DNA of 64,000 nt from Bacteriovoracaceae bacterium (lineage in GTDB: Bacteria; Bdellovibrionota; Bacteriovoracia; Bacteriovoracales; Bacteriovoracaceae), in assembly GCA_016784965.1 (NCBI GenBank), contig JADHTQ010000007.1, positions 1 through 64,000 of the forward strand, read 5' to 3'. Below, piece after piece: positions 43,545 through 51,322 of this stretch (position 1 is the stretch's first letter; each line of letters starts with the position of its first letter). Under the pieces are notes generated by a model. That model made no database searches. It worked only from the letters and a program-made list of their open reading frames with translations, and was not told the origin of the DNA. Position numbers and translations under genes: made by a program.

Positions 43545-44063
43545 ATGGAATGTCCCAAATGTGCAGGTGAACTAAACATTCAGACATATGAAGGTATAGA
43601 AATTGATCGATGTAGTAGTTGTGATGGTACCTGGCTAGACCGTGGTGAGCTTACAAAAATTATTGAAACCAAAGAAGAAACTTTCAGTGAAGGACTTATT
43701 CAAGAGACATTAACTACTGCTTGTGCAGGTGTTCCCAAAGACGAAATTAGAACTCTCGTTAAATGTCCTAAGTGTTCTAAGGCCATGACTGCTGTTAATT
43801 ATGACTATTCTTCTGGTATCATCATCGATTCCTGTCCCGAAGGACATGGTGTCTGGCTTGATAAAGATGAGCTTAAAAAGGTTCAACTTCATAGAGAACA
43901 TTGGGAGAAAGAAGCTTCAGAACATCAATCAGAATGGCTGGCACTTGCAAATATGGCCAAAGAAGATAGAATCAATACTATAGAAGAAATCAAAAAACGA
44001 GATATGAGACCCACCAAACATGTTGTTGGATCATTGTTGAAAAAATTAAGTAATCTCTTTTAA
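43545..44063 (+). CDS. tandem TFIIB-type zinc-ribbon protein
   Basis: A 172-aa protein with two zf-TFIIB units: MECPKCAGELN followed by IDRCSSCDGTWLDRGEL, and VKCPKCSKAMT followed by IDSCPEGHGVWLDKDEL. In the second unit one Cys is replaced (CPEGH), so the metal would be held by Cys3His or Cys3. The C-terminal ~60 residues are helical and charged. Such small zinc-ribbon proteins are widespread in bacteria with no settled function. It follows the HD-GYP-like gene by 28 bp. Confidence 0.8.
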   Translation: MECPKCAGELNIQTYEGIEIDRCSSCDGTWLDRGELTKIIETKEETFSEGLIQETLTTACAGVPKDEIRTLVKCPKCSKAMTAVNYDYSSGIIIDSCPEGHGVWLDKDELKKVQLHREHWEKEASEHQSEWLALANMAKEDRINTIEEIKKRDMRPTKHVVGSLLKKLSNLF

Positions 44064-44073
44064 TTAAATGCTC

Positions 44074-44814
44074 CTACTTTATCGGTGAGAAAATCCTTTG
44101 TGGTCTAAATTTGAACTTTTTATTACCAAATGGTAAAACCATAGAAAACCATACTAAAAAGGCTTTACCTTTAATATATTTATGAGGTACAAATCCCCAA
44201 AACCTAGAATCATATGATCCATCACGATTATCACCCATGACAAAATAATTACCTTTAGGCACCTGTTTCTTGCGATAATCAACTTTTAAATAATTATCTT
44301 CATCCTGTTGAATGAAGTGCAGGTGTTTTCCTATTTGAGATTTATAAAAACTCAGGTTTTGATTTTTATACTTTTCATCAATATCTACTAAAAACTCTTT
44401 TGACGGAACTTTTGTCGTTTTAACTTTTTTTCCATTAATGTAAATTACTTTCTTTTTAATTTCGATTTTGTCGCCTGGCAATCCAACCACTCTCTTTATA
44501 TAATTAATTTTCGGGTCCTGAGGAAATTTAAAAACAATTACATCACCTCTTTGTGGATTTCCAGGTTTAGTTATGTAAATTGGGTCAGAATAAAAATCTG
44601 AAAAGGGAAGTTTTAGACCATAGGCCATCTTATTAACTATAATAAAATCACCAATCTTTAGTGTTGGAGTCATAGAACCTGTGGGAATGCGAAATGGTTC
44701 TAATACAATTGATCTAAACATTAAAAAAAGTAGAAATAACAATAAAAAGAGAAATTTCTTTTTAGTCCAAAATCTTTTTTTTAGGACATTTACTTCAGTT
44801 ACAATTTCATCCAT
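44074..44814 (-). CDS. lepB: signal peptidase I
   Basis: Cleaves signal peptides of exported proteins at the inner membrane. A single N-terminal membrane anchor (about 19-37) is followed by the catalytic Ser47 in PFRIPTGSMTPTL, Lys107 in INYIKRVVGLPGDKI, and the box GDNRDGSYDSRFWGFVP. The ATG at 44814 (246 aa) was chosen because AGGAGG lies seven bases upstream; the longer frame only reads through that ribosome binding site. It is the last gene of the PBP-lepB pair, 22 bp after the PBP stop. Confidence 0.95.
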   Translation of the reverse strand: MDEIVTEVNVLKKRFWTKKKFLFLLLFLLFLMFRSIVLEPFRIPTGSMTPTLKIGDFIIVNKMAYGLKLPFSDFYSDPIYITKPGNPQRGDVIVFKFPQDPKINYIKRVVGLPGDKIEIKKKVIYINGKKVKTTKVPSKEFLVDIDEKYKNQNLSFYKSQIGKHLHFIQQDEDNYLKVDYRKKQVPKGNYFVMGDNRDGSYDSRFWGFVPHKYIKGKAFLVWFSMVLPFGNKKFKFRPQRIFSPIK

Positions 44815-44831
44815 TGCGCGCCTCCTGCGCA
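44815..44831 (-). promoter_or_regulatory. GC-rich hairpin presenting the lepB Shine-Dalgarno in its loop
   Basis: Leftward strand: TGCGC, loop AGGAGGC, GCGCA. The 5-bp stem is perfect and the AGGAGG lies wholly in the 7-nt loop. The start codon abuts the stem. It is conspicuous in an AT-rich genome and is echoed at fliS (51307-51319). Confidence 0.6.
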
Positions 44832-44836
44832 CGTTC

Positions 44837-46120
44837 TCAGCCCTTTACTCGTTTTGAGTCACTTAAAGTGCTAATTACCTTCTTTTTTACTATTTTATTA
44901 TAGTAGTACTCAATAATATATTTAGCTAGAAACGATGACTTTATATACCATTTTTTCACATTAATGTTCATTACACAAATCGAGATACCTTTTCCTAGTT
45001 CATCATTAGTTGGTATAGCAAAAGCAGTAAACCAGTCTCTTTTTCCATGAGGCAAACCTCCTGTAATACTTCCAGTCTTGCCTCCAATCAATAGTTTTCT
45101 TTTAACTCCTCTTCTCATTCTCCTAAAACTTGAGCGAGCTGTACCTCTAACTACAGTTTTTTGCATCATATTTTTTACTTCAGAAGCAACAAAGTCATTT
45201 AAAATCTTTTTTTCATTCTTACTGAATATTGTTAAGCTTTGATTTGTATTAAGGTTAACAATTTTATCGACAATTTTTGGATACTTTAATACACCATTAT
45301 TGGCTATGATTAACGACAATACCGCTGCGTGAATTGGACCTATCAAAGTTTCTCTATTAAAACCACTCGCAAGCTCAGCCAAATTATATTGATCGTCTGC
45401 CAATCCAAAAACAGATTTAGAAAGTAGTACATCTTCCATTAAGTCGTTATTAAAACCAAAGTTGTTTGCCATATTCATAAGATCAACGGCCTTAAGGTTG
45501 TTAATAGCAGCCTTACCAAAGATTACATTATTAGAATATGCAAATGCTCTTTCTAAAGTTTGATATCTTGTCCATTTTGTTTTTTTATCCCCCAATTGAT
45601 ATTTATATAGGGTAGTGCCTTTTCCTCTAAAATTAAACATTGAATCTTTAGATAACTTTGCTTTTTCTAATAAGGCTGCGGAAGTAACAATTTTTATCAA
45701 ACTAGCAGATGGGTGAGTTGCAGAAAATGCCAACTTTTGATTAAAAGATTTACTGCGACCTTCATACCCTGTTGCAGCTAGAATGTTACCAGTGTCGTTT
45801 TCAATGACTACTACTGCGGCATAATCTGAACGATATCTTCTTAACAGTCTATTTATATGTTTTGTTAAGTCGTCTCTGAAGGTATATTTAATTTTATAAC
45901 TGACATGGTGATCCGTGAATGTATCGGGCCAGACTAACTTTTTATTACTAAAAACTTTGTTTATGACACTTTTAAGCTTTAATACACGAGATCTGCTTTT
46001 GATTAAATTTTCAAATCTGTTAAACCCTGCATAAGCAGCATTTGCAGATGTTGCAATAACATGCAAAAAGAAGATTAATAAAAATAATATCCTTATAAAT
46101 TTAATACCACTTAAACTCAC
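44837..46120 (-). CDS. penicillin-binding protein transpeptidase, single-domain
   Basis: A 427-aa protein with an N-terminal signal anchor (about 7-29) and a periplasmic serine transpeptidase domain with all three motifs: S140-L-I-K143, S196-N-N198 and K348-T-G350. It lacks a glycosyltransferase domain and a PBP-dimer domain, so it is shorter than PbpA/FtsI. It may be a specialised cross-linking enzyme or a class D beta-lactamase-like relative. The start is GTG with AAGG seven bases upstream. It lies between rlmE and lepB in one leftward run. Confidence 0.85.
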   Translation of the reverse strand: MSLSGIKFIRILFLLIFFLHVIATSANAAYAGFNRFENLIKSRSRVLKLKSVINKVFSNKKLVWPDTFTDHHVSYKIKYTFRDDLTKHINRLLRRYRSDYAAVVVIENDTGNILAATGYEGRSKSFNQKLAFSATHPSASLIKIVTSAALLEKAKLSKDSMFNFRGKGTTLYKYQLGDKKTKWTRYQTLERAFAYSNNVIFGKAAINNLKAVDLMNMANNFGFNNDLMEDVLLSKSVFGLADDQYNLAELASGFNRETLIGPIHAAVLSLIIANNGVLKYPKIVDKIVNLNTNQSLTIFSKNEKKILNDFVASEVKNMMQKTVVRGTARSSFRRMRRGVKRKLLIGGKTGSITGGLPHGKRDWFTAFAIPTNDELGKGISICVMNINVKKWYIKSSFLAKYIIEYYYNKIVKKKVISTLSDSKRVKG

Positions 46121-46134
46121 AGATGGCCTTTGAC

Positions 46135-46734
46135 TTAAGTGTTATTCTTGTATTTTTTGCCTATGACAAAAAATTCTTTACTAACAGATCTAGTAGATTT
46201 TGGCTTTAGAAAATGAAAATTCACAAACTCTTTCCTTTGCTCCTTTAAAAACACCTGTAGTTGATGTGAATCAAATACTTTAATTACTATATTACCACCA
46301 TTTTTTAAAAAGATTGGAAGTATTAAAAATACTTTTTCTACAAGGTTTAAACTACGATCTTGATCGACAGAACGTATACCTGTCGTATTTGGTGCCATAT
46401 CTGATAACACTACATCGAACTTATCTTTAGCACCTATTGAATCAAGGTTGTCTACTTCAAAAATATCAAGTGAATAAAGCAAAACATTTTCTATTGACTG
46501 GAGCTTATTATTGACTTCTTTTATATCAAGTCCTGTTACAGTTCCAAGCTTTCCCACCTTCTGTGAAGTGTATTGAATCCAAGAGCCTGGATAATAACCA
46601 AAATCAACAATATTGTCTCCACTATTGATAATATTGTATTTTTGATCAATTTCTTCTAATTTATAAATACTACGTGCTAAATAATTATTGTTCTTTGCTT
46701 TTTTAAAATAGTGGTCTTTAACTTTAAAACCCAT
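46135..46734 (-). CDS. rlmE: 23S rRNA 2'-O-methyltransferase RlmE (FtsJ-like)
   Basis: An S-adenosylmethionine-dependent methyltransferase of the RrmJ/FtsJ type. The K-D-K-E catalytic tetrad is intact: Lys25 (ARSIYKLEEID), Asp112 (VVLSDMAPN), Lys152 (VIKVF) and Glu187 (SKEFFVIGK). The SAM-binding loop reads VDFGYYPGSWIQ instead of the usual DLGAAPGGW, a moderate departure. The 199-aa length is normal. AAGG lies nine bases before the ATG. Confidence 0.92.
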   Translation of the reverse strand: MGFKVKDHYFKKAKNNNYLARSIYKLEEIDQKYNIINSGDNIVDFGYYPGSWIQYTSQKVGKLGTVTGLDIKEVNNKLQSIENVLLYSLDIFEVDNLDSIGAKDKFDVVLSDMAPNTTGIRSVDQDRSLNLVEKVFLILPIFLKNGGNIVIKVFDSHQLQVFLKEQRKEFVNFHFLKPKSTRSVSKEFFVIGKKYKNNT

Positions 46735-46751
46735 GTATTGGCCTTAGCTAT

Positions 46752-47741
46752 TCATGACAGATCAAGTAATGCCATATTGGCATTGGCCTTTATTTGCCAG
46801 GTATTTATGCTGTATTTTTTTACCTTTGATAGTAGCGTAGACTTACTTATCCTTAATTTTTCAGCTGTGCAATTAATTTTTCCACCAAAGTGATTTAATA
46901 CATGGTTAAAATATTTATTTTCAAAGGTGCCTAGCGCATCGCGATAATCCAATGGCAAATTGGGGATTATCAAAATACCCTTAGATTCAACTTGTTGCAA
47001 TGTTAGAGCTTCTACGCTGTCAGCTTCATCCAATAACCAACTGGGCAAATCTTCAATCTCTACTTTTGGATGTTTTGTAAATTGAAAGACGTACTCTAAA
47101 CAGTTTTTTATTTGCCTAATATTTCCAGGCCACGACTGAGAACATAAAAATTTTTTACATCTGCTCGATAGATACAGATCTGAGCGTTTGCGACTATTTT
47201 TAAAATTGTTAAAAATTGTTGATATTGTATCTTGTAATAACTGTTGATCCTCACTTAAACTGGGTAATTTGTGATAAAATACTAACAACCTATAATAAAG
47301 ATCTTTACGAAAAGTACCATCTACAACCATTTTTTTTAAATCTTTATTAGTTGCTGCAATAATGCGTCCATTGAATTTTCTCTCTGTATTTGATCCAAGG
47401 GGACAAAACTTTCTCTCTTCCAATAGATATAATAACTTTTTCTGCAAATCTAAGTTTAGCTCCCCAATTTCATCAAGAACAAGTGTTCCCTCTCTAACAA
47501 TTTCACACCTTCCTACCCTACTCTCTACAGCTCCAGTATATGCTCCTTTTGTGTGCCCAAACAGTTCACTCTCAATTAATGTCTTGTTTAATGAGGCACA
47601 ATCTACAATGACTAAAGGCCTATGTGAAAAACTTGATTTTTCGTGTAAAAGGCGGGCCAGTCTGGATTTACCCGTTCCTGTTTCTCCAGTTAGTAGTATT
47701 GATGATCTAATATCTTTTAACTTATTAACAATTTCCAACAT
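46752..47741 (-). CDS. sigma-54-dependent activator without a sensory domain
   Basis: A 329-aa AAA+ enhancer-binding protein: GETGTGKS (Walker A, 19-26), FGHTKGAYTGA (the sigma-54-contacting GAYTGA loop, intact, 66-71), LVLDEIGEL (Walker B), NIRQIKNCLEY, and a C-terminal Fis-type HTH (INCTAEKLRISKSTLLSKVKK). There is no receiver, GAF or PAS domain; the AAA+ domain begins at the N-terminus, as in PspF. The ATG at 47741 has AAAGGAA five bases upstream and is preferred over an upstream TTG. It heads the rlmE-PBP-lepB run. Targets are unknown; flagellar genes lie nearby. Confidence 0.88.
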   Translation of the reverse strand: MLEIVNKLKDIRSSILLTGETGTGKSRLARLLHEKSSFSHRPLVIVDCASLNKTLIESELFGHTKGAYTGAVESRVGRCEIVREGTLVLDEIGELNLDLQKKLLYLLEERKFCPLGSNTERKFNGRIIAATNKDLKKMVVDGTFRKDLYYRLLVFYHKLPSLSEDQQLLQDTISTIFNNFKNSRKRSDLYLSSRCKKFLCSQSWPGNIRQIKNCLEYVFQFTKHPKVEIEDLPSWLLDEADSVEALTLQQVESKGILIIPNLPLDYRDALGTFENKYFNHVLNHFGGKINCTAEKLRISKSTLLSKVKKYSINTWQIKANANMALLDLS

Positions 47742-48132
47742 GACGTTCCTTTTATTGTTACTCAACAAATCTTTTAGAACATTAGTACCTAACTTATAAG
47801 GTCGGCCATTGCAACAACATTGAACAATAAGTTGTCAATCTTTAATTCATTTTTCACATTAGAAAAGTTAAAATTCTTCTAGACGCATCCTTTTTGTTGC
47901 GATGCCCATCGGTGATTTTTATAAATTTCTTCTACTTTTTTCTTGACTTGATTTATTTATCCACATTTTTGGAGAAGTTATCCACATTCCCCATCAATAG
48001 CTGTGTATATCAAAATTTTGACTAGTGTAATTTTAAACACCATGATATCAGGTGGTTATGCGCTCGATAAGGATAAATACAACATTTGTCAAGGGCCCAA
48101 ATAAAAAAGTTCAAAATATTTACAAAAGTTAT
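47742..48132. promoter_or_regulatory. 391-bp intergenic region with a cluster of DnaA-box sequences
   Basis: No gene is found here. Perfect TTATCCACA boxes lie at 47957-47965 and 47978-47986, same orientation, 21 bp apart. TTTTTCACA at 47850-47858 and TTATTCACA at 48129-48137 (running into the adjacent gene) also fit TTWTNCACA. A reverse near-match lies at 48002-48010 (TGTGTATAT). The intervening sequence is very AT-rich. The region separates a leftward sigma-54 activator gene from the stop of a leftward membrane-protein gene, so it must hold the activator's promoter. It could be a DnaA-regulated promoter, a DnaA-titration site or an origin-like element. Confidence 0.55.
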
Positions 48133-49635
48133 TCACATTTTCGATAACGTAAATAGAATCTTAAGTCGTCCTTCAAAATGTGAGTCTAAAAGACAAATTA
48201 GAATGTAAATCATGTATATTCTGTTACGGCTCAAACGAAGACGGCTGATGGTTTGAAAAAGTAGCTCTAGAGGCAAGACAGAAAATAAAGCGACTATCCA
48301 CATCAAAGCAAAGTCCTTAATCAAATATGCATCAAAAAATAGAGAAAAAATAAAGAGTATAAATATTGAAACAGTCAGCTGAGAAATTTTATGCATATCA
48401 AATATTATGTTTTTTACAATTTTCATTTTTGGAGCAAATTTTTTAAAAAGTATGACTAAAACTCCAAATATTGACAGTGAAAAAAAGGCCTTTCTTTTGA
48501 TTATGGAAATTACTAGATCAAAATAATGAAAATCTAAATTCTGGAGATCACCAAAGCCCACAGTGTTGACACAAAATGTTATAAAAATTAATATTGGTCC
48601 TATTAGTGAGTATCTAAGCAGCTGTCTACGAAACCATCTCGTTTTATCTTTTAGGAAGAAAAAATAAAGTAATACAATTTGTACAAGCATTAAAAAGGCG
48701 AAATATGGATTTATTAAGACGCCTAAATATCCAATTAAACCAATAAATAATCCTGTCCTATAGGAGGCGCTCCTAGAAATCCATAGAATCGACCATACCC
48801 ATATAACAGAGTAGGTCGTTATAAGTGAAGATCCAAAATTGTTACTAAGAATTTTTGAAAAACTCCAAGAAGATATTAGAGCAAAAACGCCAAGTAAAGA
48901 GGCACGTCTAGACATGAAATAACGTTGTAGAGCATAAAAAGATATGAGAAACATTCCCATCCCAACAAAATAAAAATGAGAGCACAACGCTAATTTGAAT
49001 AAATGTGGGTATTTTTTAAAAGGATAGTAATTAACGACCAAAAAATTCCAATACTGAGGGTTTACTTTTTCAAGAGGATCAAAAAATAGCTTTAAAGAAG
49101 AAAAGGTTGTAATGGTCGGGAATTGAGGTATTGAAGCTATAAATATGATAATAATTAGACCCAACAGAGTTTTTTCAAATCTATCTAGATACTTAAACTC
49201 AGTAAAACTAGAGCTAACTGATTCACGTATGATTTTTCCTCTTGTAGGCCATGAATAAAACAGTCCCAATATTATCCAAGTAGTCCAAAAAATATTATTT
49301 ATCCATTTTCCTGGCAAAAAGCTTAGTAGGTTGAAATATAATATTACCACTATCATGCCAAAATACAGACGATAGACAATGCGATCAAATGATGAATTTA
49401 CTCTAAAGTAGATGTTTAGCCGATAATCTATCTCTTTGCCTAACATGAACCATTGCCCGCTCATAAACAGAATATATAAAATCATCATGATTATTTGAAC
49501 ATATACTGAAACGTCTAACGATTTTTGAATCCAAATTGGGATTAACAGAAATGAAGAGTAAGTTAGTGCTCGTTGGAGAAAAAAGCTCCACTTTGTCTTA
49601 AGCGATGTTTGAATTTCAGAAGTATTTATATGCAT
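48133..49635 (-). CDS. multi-spanning membrane protein, unknown
   Basis: A 500-aa protein with about 11-12 hydrophobic segments and few conserved polar motifs; a luminal loop around FDPLEKVNPQYWNFLVVNYYPF sits where GT-C glycosyltransferases carry catalytic residues. The overall style resembles polytopic GT-C or oligosaccharide-processing proteins, but no DxD or ExD motif is convincing, so no function is claimed. It is divergent from fliD, and its 3' end abuts the DnaA-box region. Confidence 0.7.
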   Translation of the reverse strand: MHINTSEIQTSLKTKWSFFLQRALTYSSFLLIPIWIQKSLDVSVYVQIIMMILYILFMSGQWFMLGKEIDYRLNIYFRVNSSFDRIVYRLYFGMIVVILYFNLLSFLPGKWINNIFWTTWIILGLFYSWPTRGKIIRESVSSSFTEFKYLDRFEKTLLGLIIIIFIASIPQFPTITTFSSLKLFFDPLEKVNPQYWNFLVVNYYPFKKYPHLFKLALCSHFYFVGMGMFLISFYALQRYFMSRRASLLGVFALISSWSFSKILSNNFGSSLITTYSVIWVWSILWISRSASYRTGLFIGLIGYLGVLINPYFAFLMLVQIVLLYFFFLKDKTRWFRRQLLRYSLIGPILIFITFCVNTVGFGDLQNLDFHYFDLVISIIKRKAFFSLSIFGVLVILFKKFAPKMKIVKNIIFDMHKISQLTVSIFILFIFSLFFDAYLIKDFALMWIVALFSVLPLELLFQTISRLRLSRNRIYMIYILICLLDSHFEGRLKILFTLSKM

Positions 49636-49699
49636 ATCCTATATAAAATCATACTTTACCTAAAGTCGCCACTAACTTATCTGGCAATAAACACCATTA

Positions 49700-49727
49700 T
49701 TGCATCATTTTCAATATATGGTATGCT
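49700..49727 (+). promoter_or_regulatory. candidate fliD promoter (extended -10)
   Basis: TTGCAT at 49700-49705, 16 bp, then TATGCT at 49722-49727 preceded by TGG, an extended -10. The predicted start near 49734 coincides with the base of the hairpin at 49735-49767. No sigma-28 or sigma-54 consensus is seen here. Confidence 0.45.
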
Positions 49728-49734
49728 ATGTTAA

Positions 49735-49767
49735 GGGGTTAATTTTACCTCACATTAAAATTACCCC
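49735..49767 (+). promoter_or_regulatory. 5' leader hairpin before fliD
   Basis: GGGGTTAATTTTA (49735-49747) pairs with TTAAAATTACCCC (49755-49767) with one bulged T and an 8-nt loop. No T-run follows, only C-residues, so it is not an intrinsic terminator. It would form the very 5' end of the fliD mRNA. Confidence 0.6.
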
Positions 49768-49821
49768 CCCAATACCACAGGAGGAGGTACAGTCTAACAC
49801 AGGCATTCATGGAGGAATGTT

Positions 49822-51213
49822 TTGGGAATAGCTTTTGGCTCAATCAACACCGGACTACCAAAGGACATTGTTCAACAGTTAATTGCAGCTGAGAAGATTC
49901 CTATTGAGAAAATGGAAGCCAAAATTGAAAAAATCAACATAAAAAAAGACTTAGTATCAGAGCTAATCCAACTGGTTGAAGACATCCGAGGTGACCTAAA
50001 TGCAAGTAGTAATGCCAGAGGTCTACGTGAATTTTCCTATAGTGGGAATGATGAACTAATCGATGTTACTATTAATAAGGATGTGGCAGTACCTGGAAGC
50101 TATCAATTAGAAGTAGTTCAGCTGGCCCAGAAATCTTCGGCCATGTCTTCTGGATTTGCCGACAAGGATGACAGCTATATCGGTGTTGGTTTTATAAAAT
50201 ACACTCTACCAAACGGCGACAGCCATGAAATCTATGTCGACTCAGAACACTCATCCTTAACGGGGATTGCTGAGCTGATTAATACTGATGAAAGTAATGG
50301 AATGAGCGTAAAGGTTATTAACGATGGTAGCGGATCTGAAACACCATGGCGACTTATTATTAGCCTTGATGGTACTGGTGATTCAAAACTTGCAGAATTC
50401 CCCTATTTCTACTTCGTTGATGGAGAACAAGATTTATATCTGGATCAAGAAAGAAAAGCACATGATGCAAAAATAAAATTAGATGGTTTTGAAATAGAGT
50501 ATCCCACTAACAAGATAAATGACCTAATTCCTGGAGTAACTCTTGATCTACTAAAGGCCGCTCCTGGTGAAGAGTTCACCTTGACTATTGGTGAGGACAC
50601 TGAGGCCATTACTGAAAAAGTCAATACTTTAGTAGATAGAATTAATGCAGTACTCACATTTATAATAAAACAAAATCAAATGGATGAGACTACCGACACC
50701 TCTAAAACATTGGGTGGAGATATGTCTTTGCAAAGTTTAGAAAGTAGACTTCGTAATGTAGTTTTTAAGGATGTTAAAACCAGTGAAGGATTAAAAAGAC
50801 TTGGCTCATTGGGGGTTACATTTCAACGATCTGGTCTTTTAAAGTTTGAAGTAGAAAAGTTTAAAAGCATTACTAAAGAAAACTATAAAATTGTTTCTGA
50901 GGTTTTACGCGGTCACATTACTCAAGAAGGCATAAAGGTAGATGGGTTTATGGATCATTTGGAGGTATTGGTTGGCAATGTCTTAAGAAGACCAAATGGC
51001 CTACTTCAGTCGAGAAGAAGCACTTTCCAAAGTAATATAGATCAAATTGATCGTAGGATAGTGGATAAGCAGCGATTAATTGATAGGAAGGAACAGAATT
51101 TAAAGGAAAAGTTTGCAAGACTTGAAGCAACTATTTCCAAACTAAAGAGTTCTGCAGCTGGATTATCAGGTTTAAGCCAAGGCTCGGCTGACCCTGTTAC
51201 TCAGCTAGGTTAA
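49822..51213 (+). CDS. fliD: flagellar hook-associated protein 2 (filament cap)
   Basis: Forms the cap under which flagellin polymerises. The FliD N-terminal domain (about 8-105: FGSINTGLPKDIVQQLIAAE, then a coiled coil and VPGSYQLEVVQLAQKS) and C-terminal domain (about 225-440: LTIGEDTEAITEKVNTLVDR, LGSLGVTFQRSGLLKFE) are clear, ending in a helical tail. The start is TTG at 49822, six bases after GGAGG; the nearby ATG codons are out of frame or quickly stop. The 463-aa length is typical. An intrinsic terminator follows at once. Confidence 0.92.
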   Translation: MGIAFGSINTGLPKDIVQQLIAAEKIPIEKMEAKIEKINIKKDLVSELIQLVEDIRGDLNASSNARGLREFSYSGNDELIDVTINKDVAVPGSYQLEVVQLAQKSSAMSSGFADKDDSYIGVGFIKYTLPNGDSHEIYVDSEHSSLTGIAELINTDESNGMSVKVINDGSGSETPWRLIISLDGTGDSKLAEFPYFYFVDGEQDLYLDQERKAHDAKIKLDGFEIEYPTNKINDLIPGVTLDLLKAAPGEEFTLTIGEDTEAITEKVNTLVDRINAVLTFIIKQNQMDETTDTSKTLGGDMSLQSLESRLRNVVFKDVKTSEGLKRLGSLGVTFQRSGLLKFEVEKFKSITKENYKIVSEVLRGHITQEGIKVDGFMDHLEVLVGNVLRRPNGLLQSRRSTFQSNIDQIDRRIVDKQRLIDRKEQNLKEKFARLEATISKLKSSAAGLSGLSQGSADPVTQLG

Positions 51214-51219
51214 TATTGT

Positions 51220-51256
51220 AGCTGTTAGAAATCAGCAAGTATCTAACAGCTTTTAT
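51220..51256 (+). terminator. intrinsic terminator of fliD
   Basis: AGCTGTTAGA (51220-51229) pairs perfectly with TCTAACAGCT (51242-51251), 12-nt loop, followed by TTTATT. It lies seven bases after the fliD stop and separates fliD from fliS transcription. Confidence 0.85.
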
Positions 51257-51268
51257 TAATATAAAAAC

Positions 51269-51296
51269 AAAAGCTTTGTATGCTATTTGCTGATAG
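51269..51296 (+). promoter_or_regulatory. candidate sigma-28 (FliA) promoter of fliS
   Basis: AAAAGCTT (51269-51276) matches 6 of 8 bases of the TAAAGTTT -35, and GCTGATAG (51289-51296) matches 6 of 8 of the GCCGATAA -10. The spacer is 12 bp against the usual 11. The predicted start near 51304 leaves a leader of about 19 nt. Confidence 0.45.
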
Positions 51297-51306
51297 TTTA
51301 AAGCTT

Positions 51307-51319
51307 GCGCCGGAGGCGC
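51307..51319 (+). promoter_or_regulatory. GC-rich hairpin overlapping the fliS Shine-Dalgarno
   Basis: GCGCC / GGA / GGCGC is a perfect hairpin whose loop and right arm contain the Shine-Dalgarno GGAGG (51312-51316). The ATG follows at 51323. With the promoter proposed above, this structure would stand at the 5' end of the message. Confidence 0.6.
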
Positions 51320-51322
51320 CCT

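Noticed and set aside
47362-47799. 145-aa plus-strand frame inside the sigma-54 activator gene
   Set aside because: Antisense to a highly conserved AAA+ domain; composition dominated by Ser/Pro/Leu typical of shadows.
47850-48137. Outright call of chromosomal origin (oriC)
   Set aside because: DnaA boxes are present, but dnaA, dnaN, rpmH or gidA are absent and no skew could be computed; kept as a candidate only.
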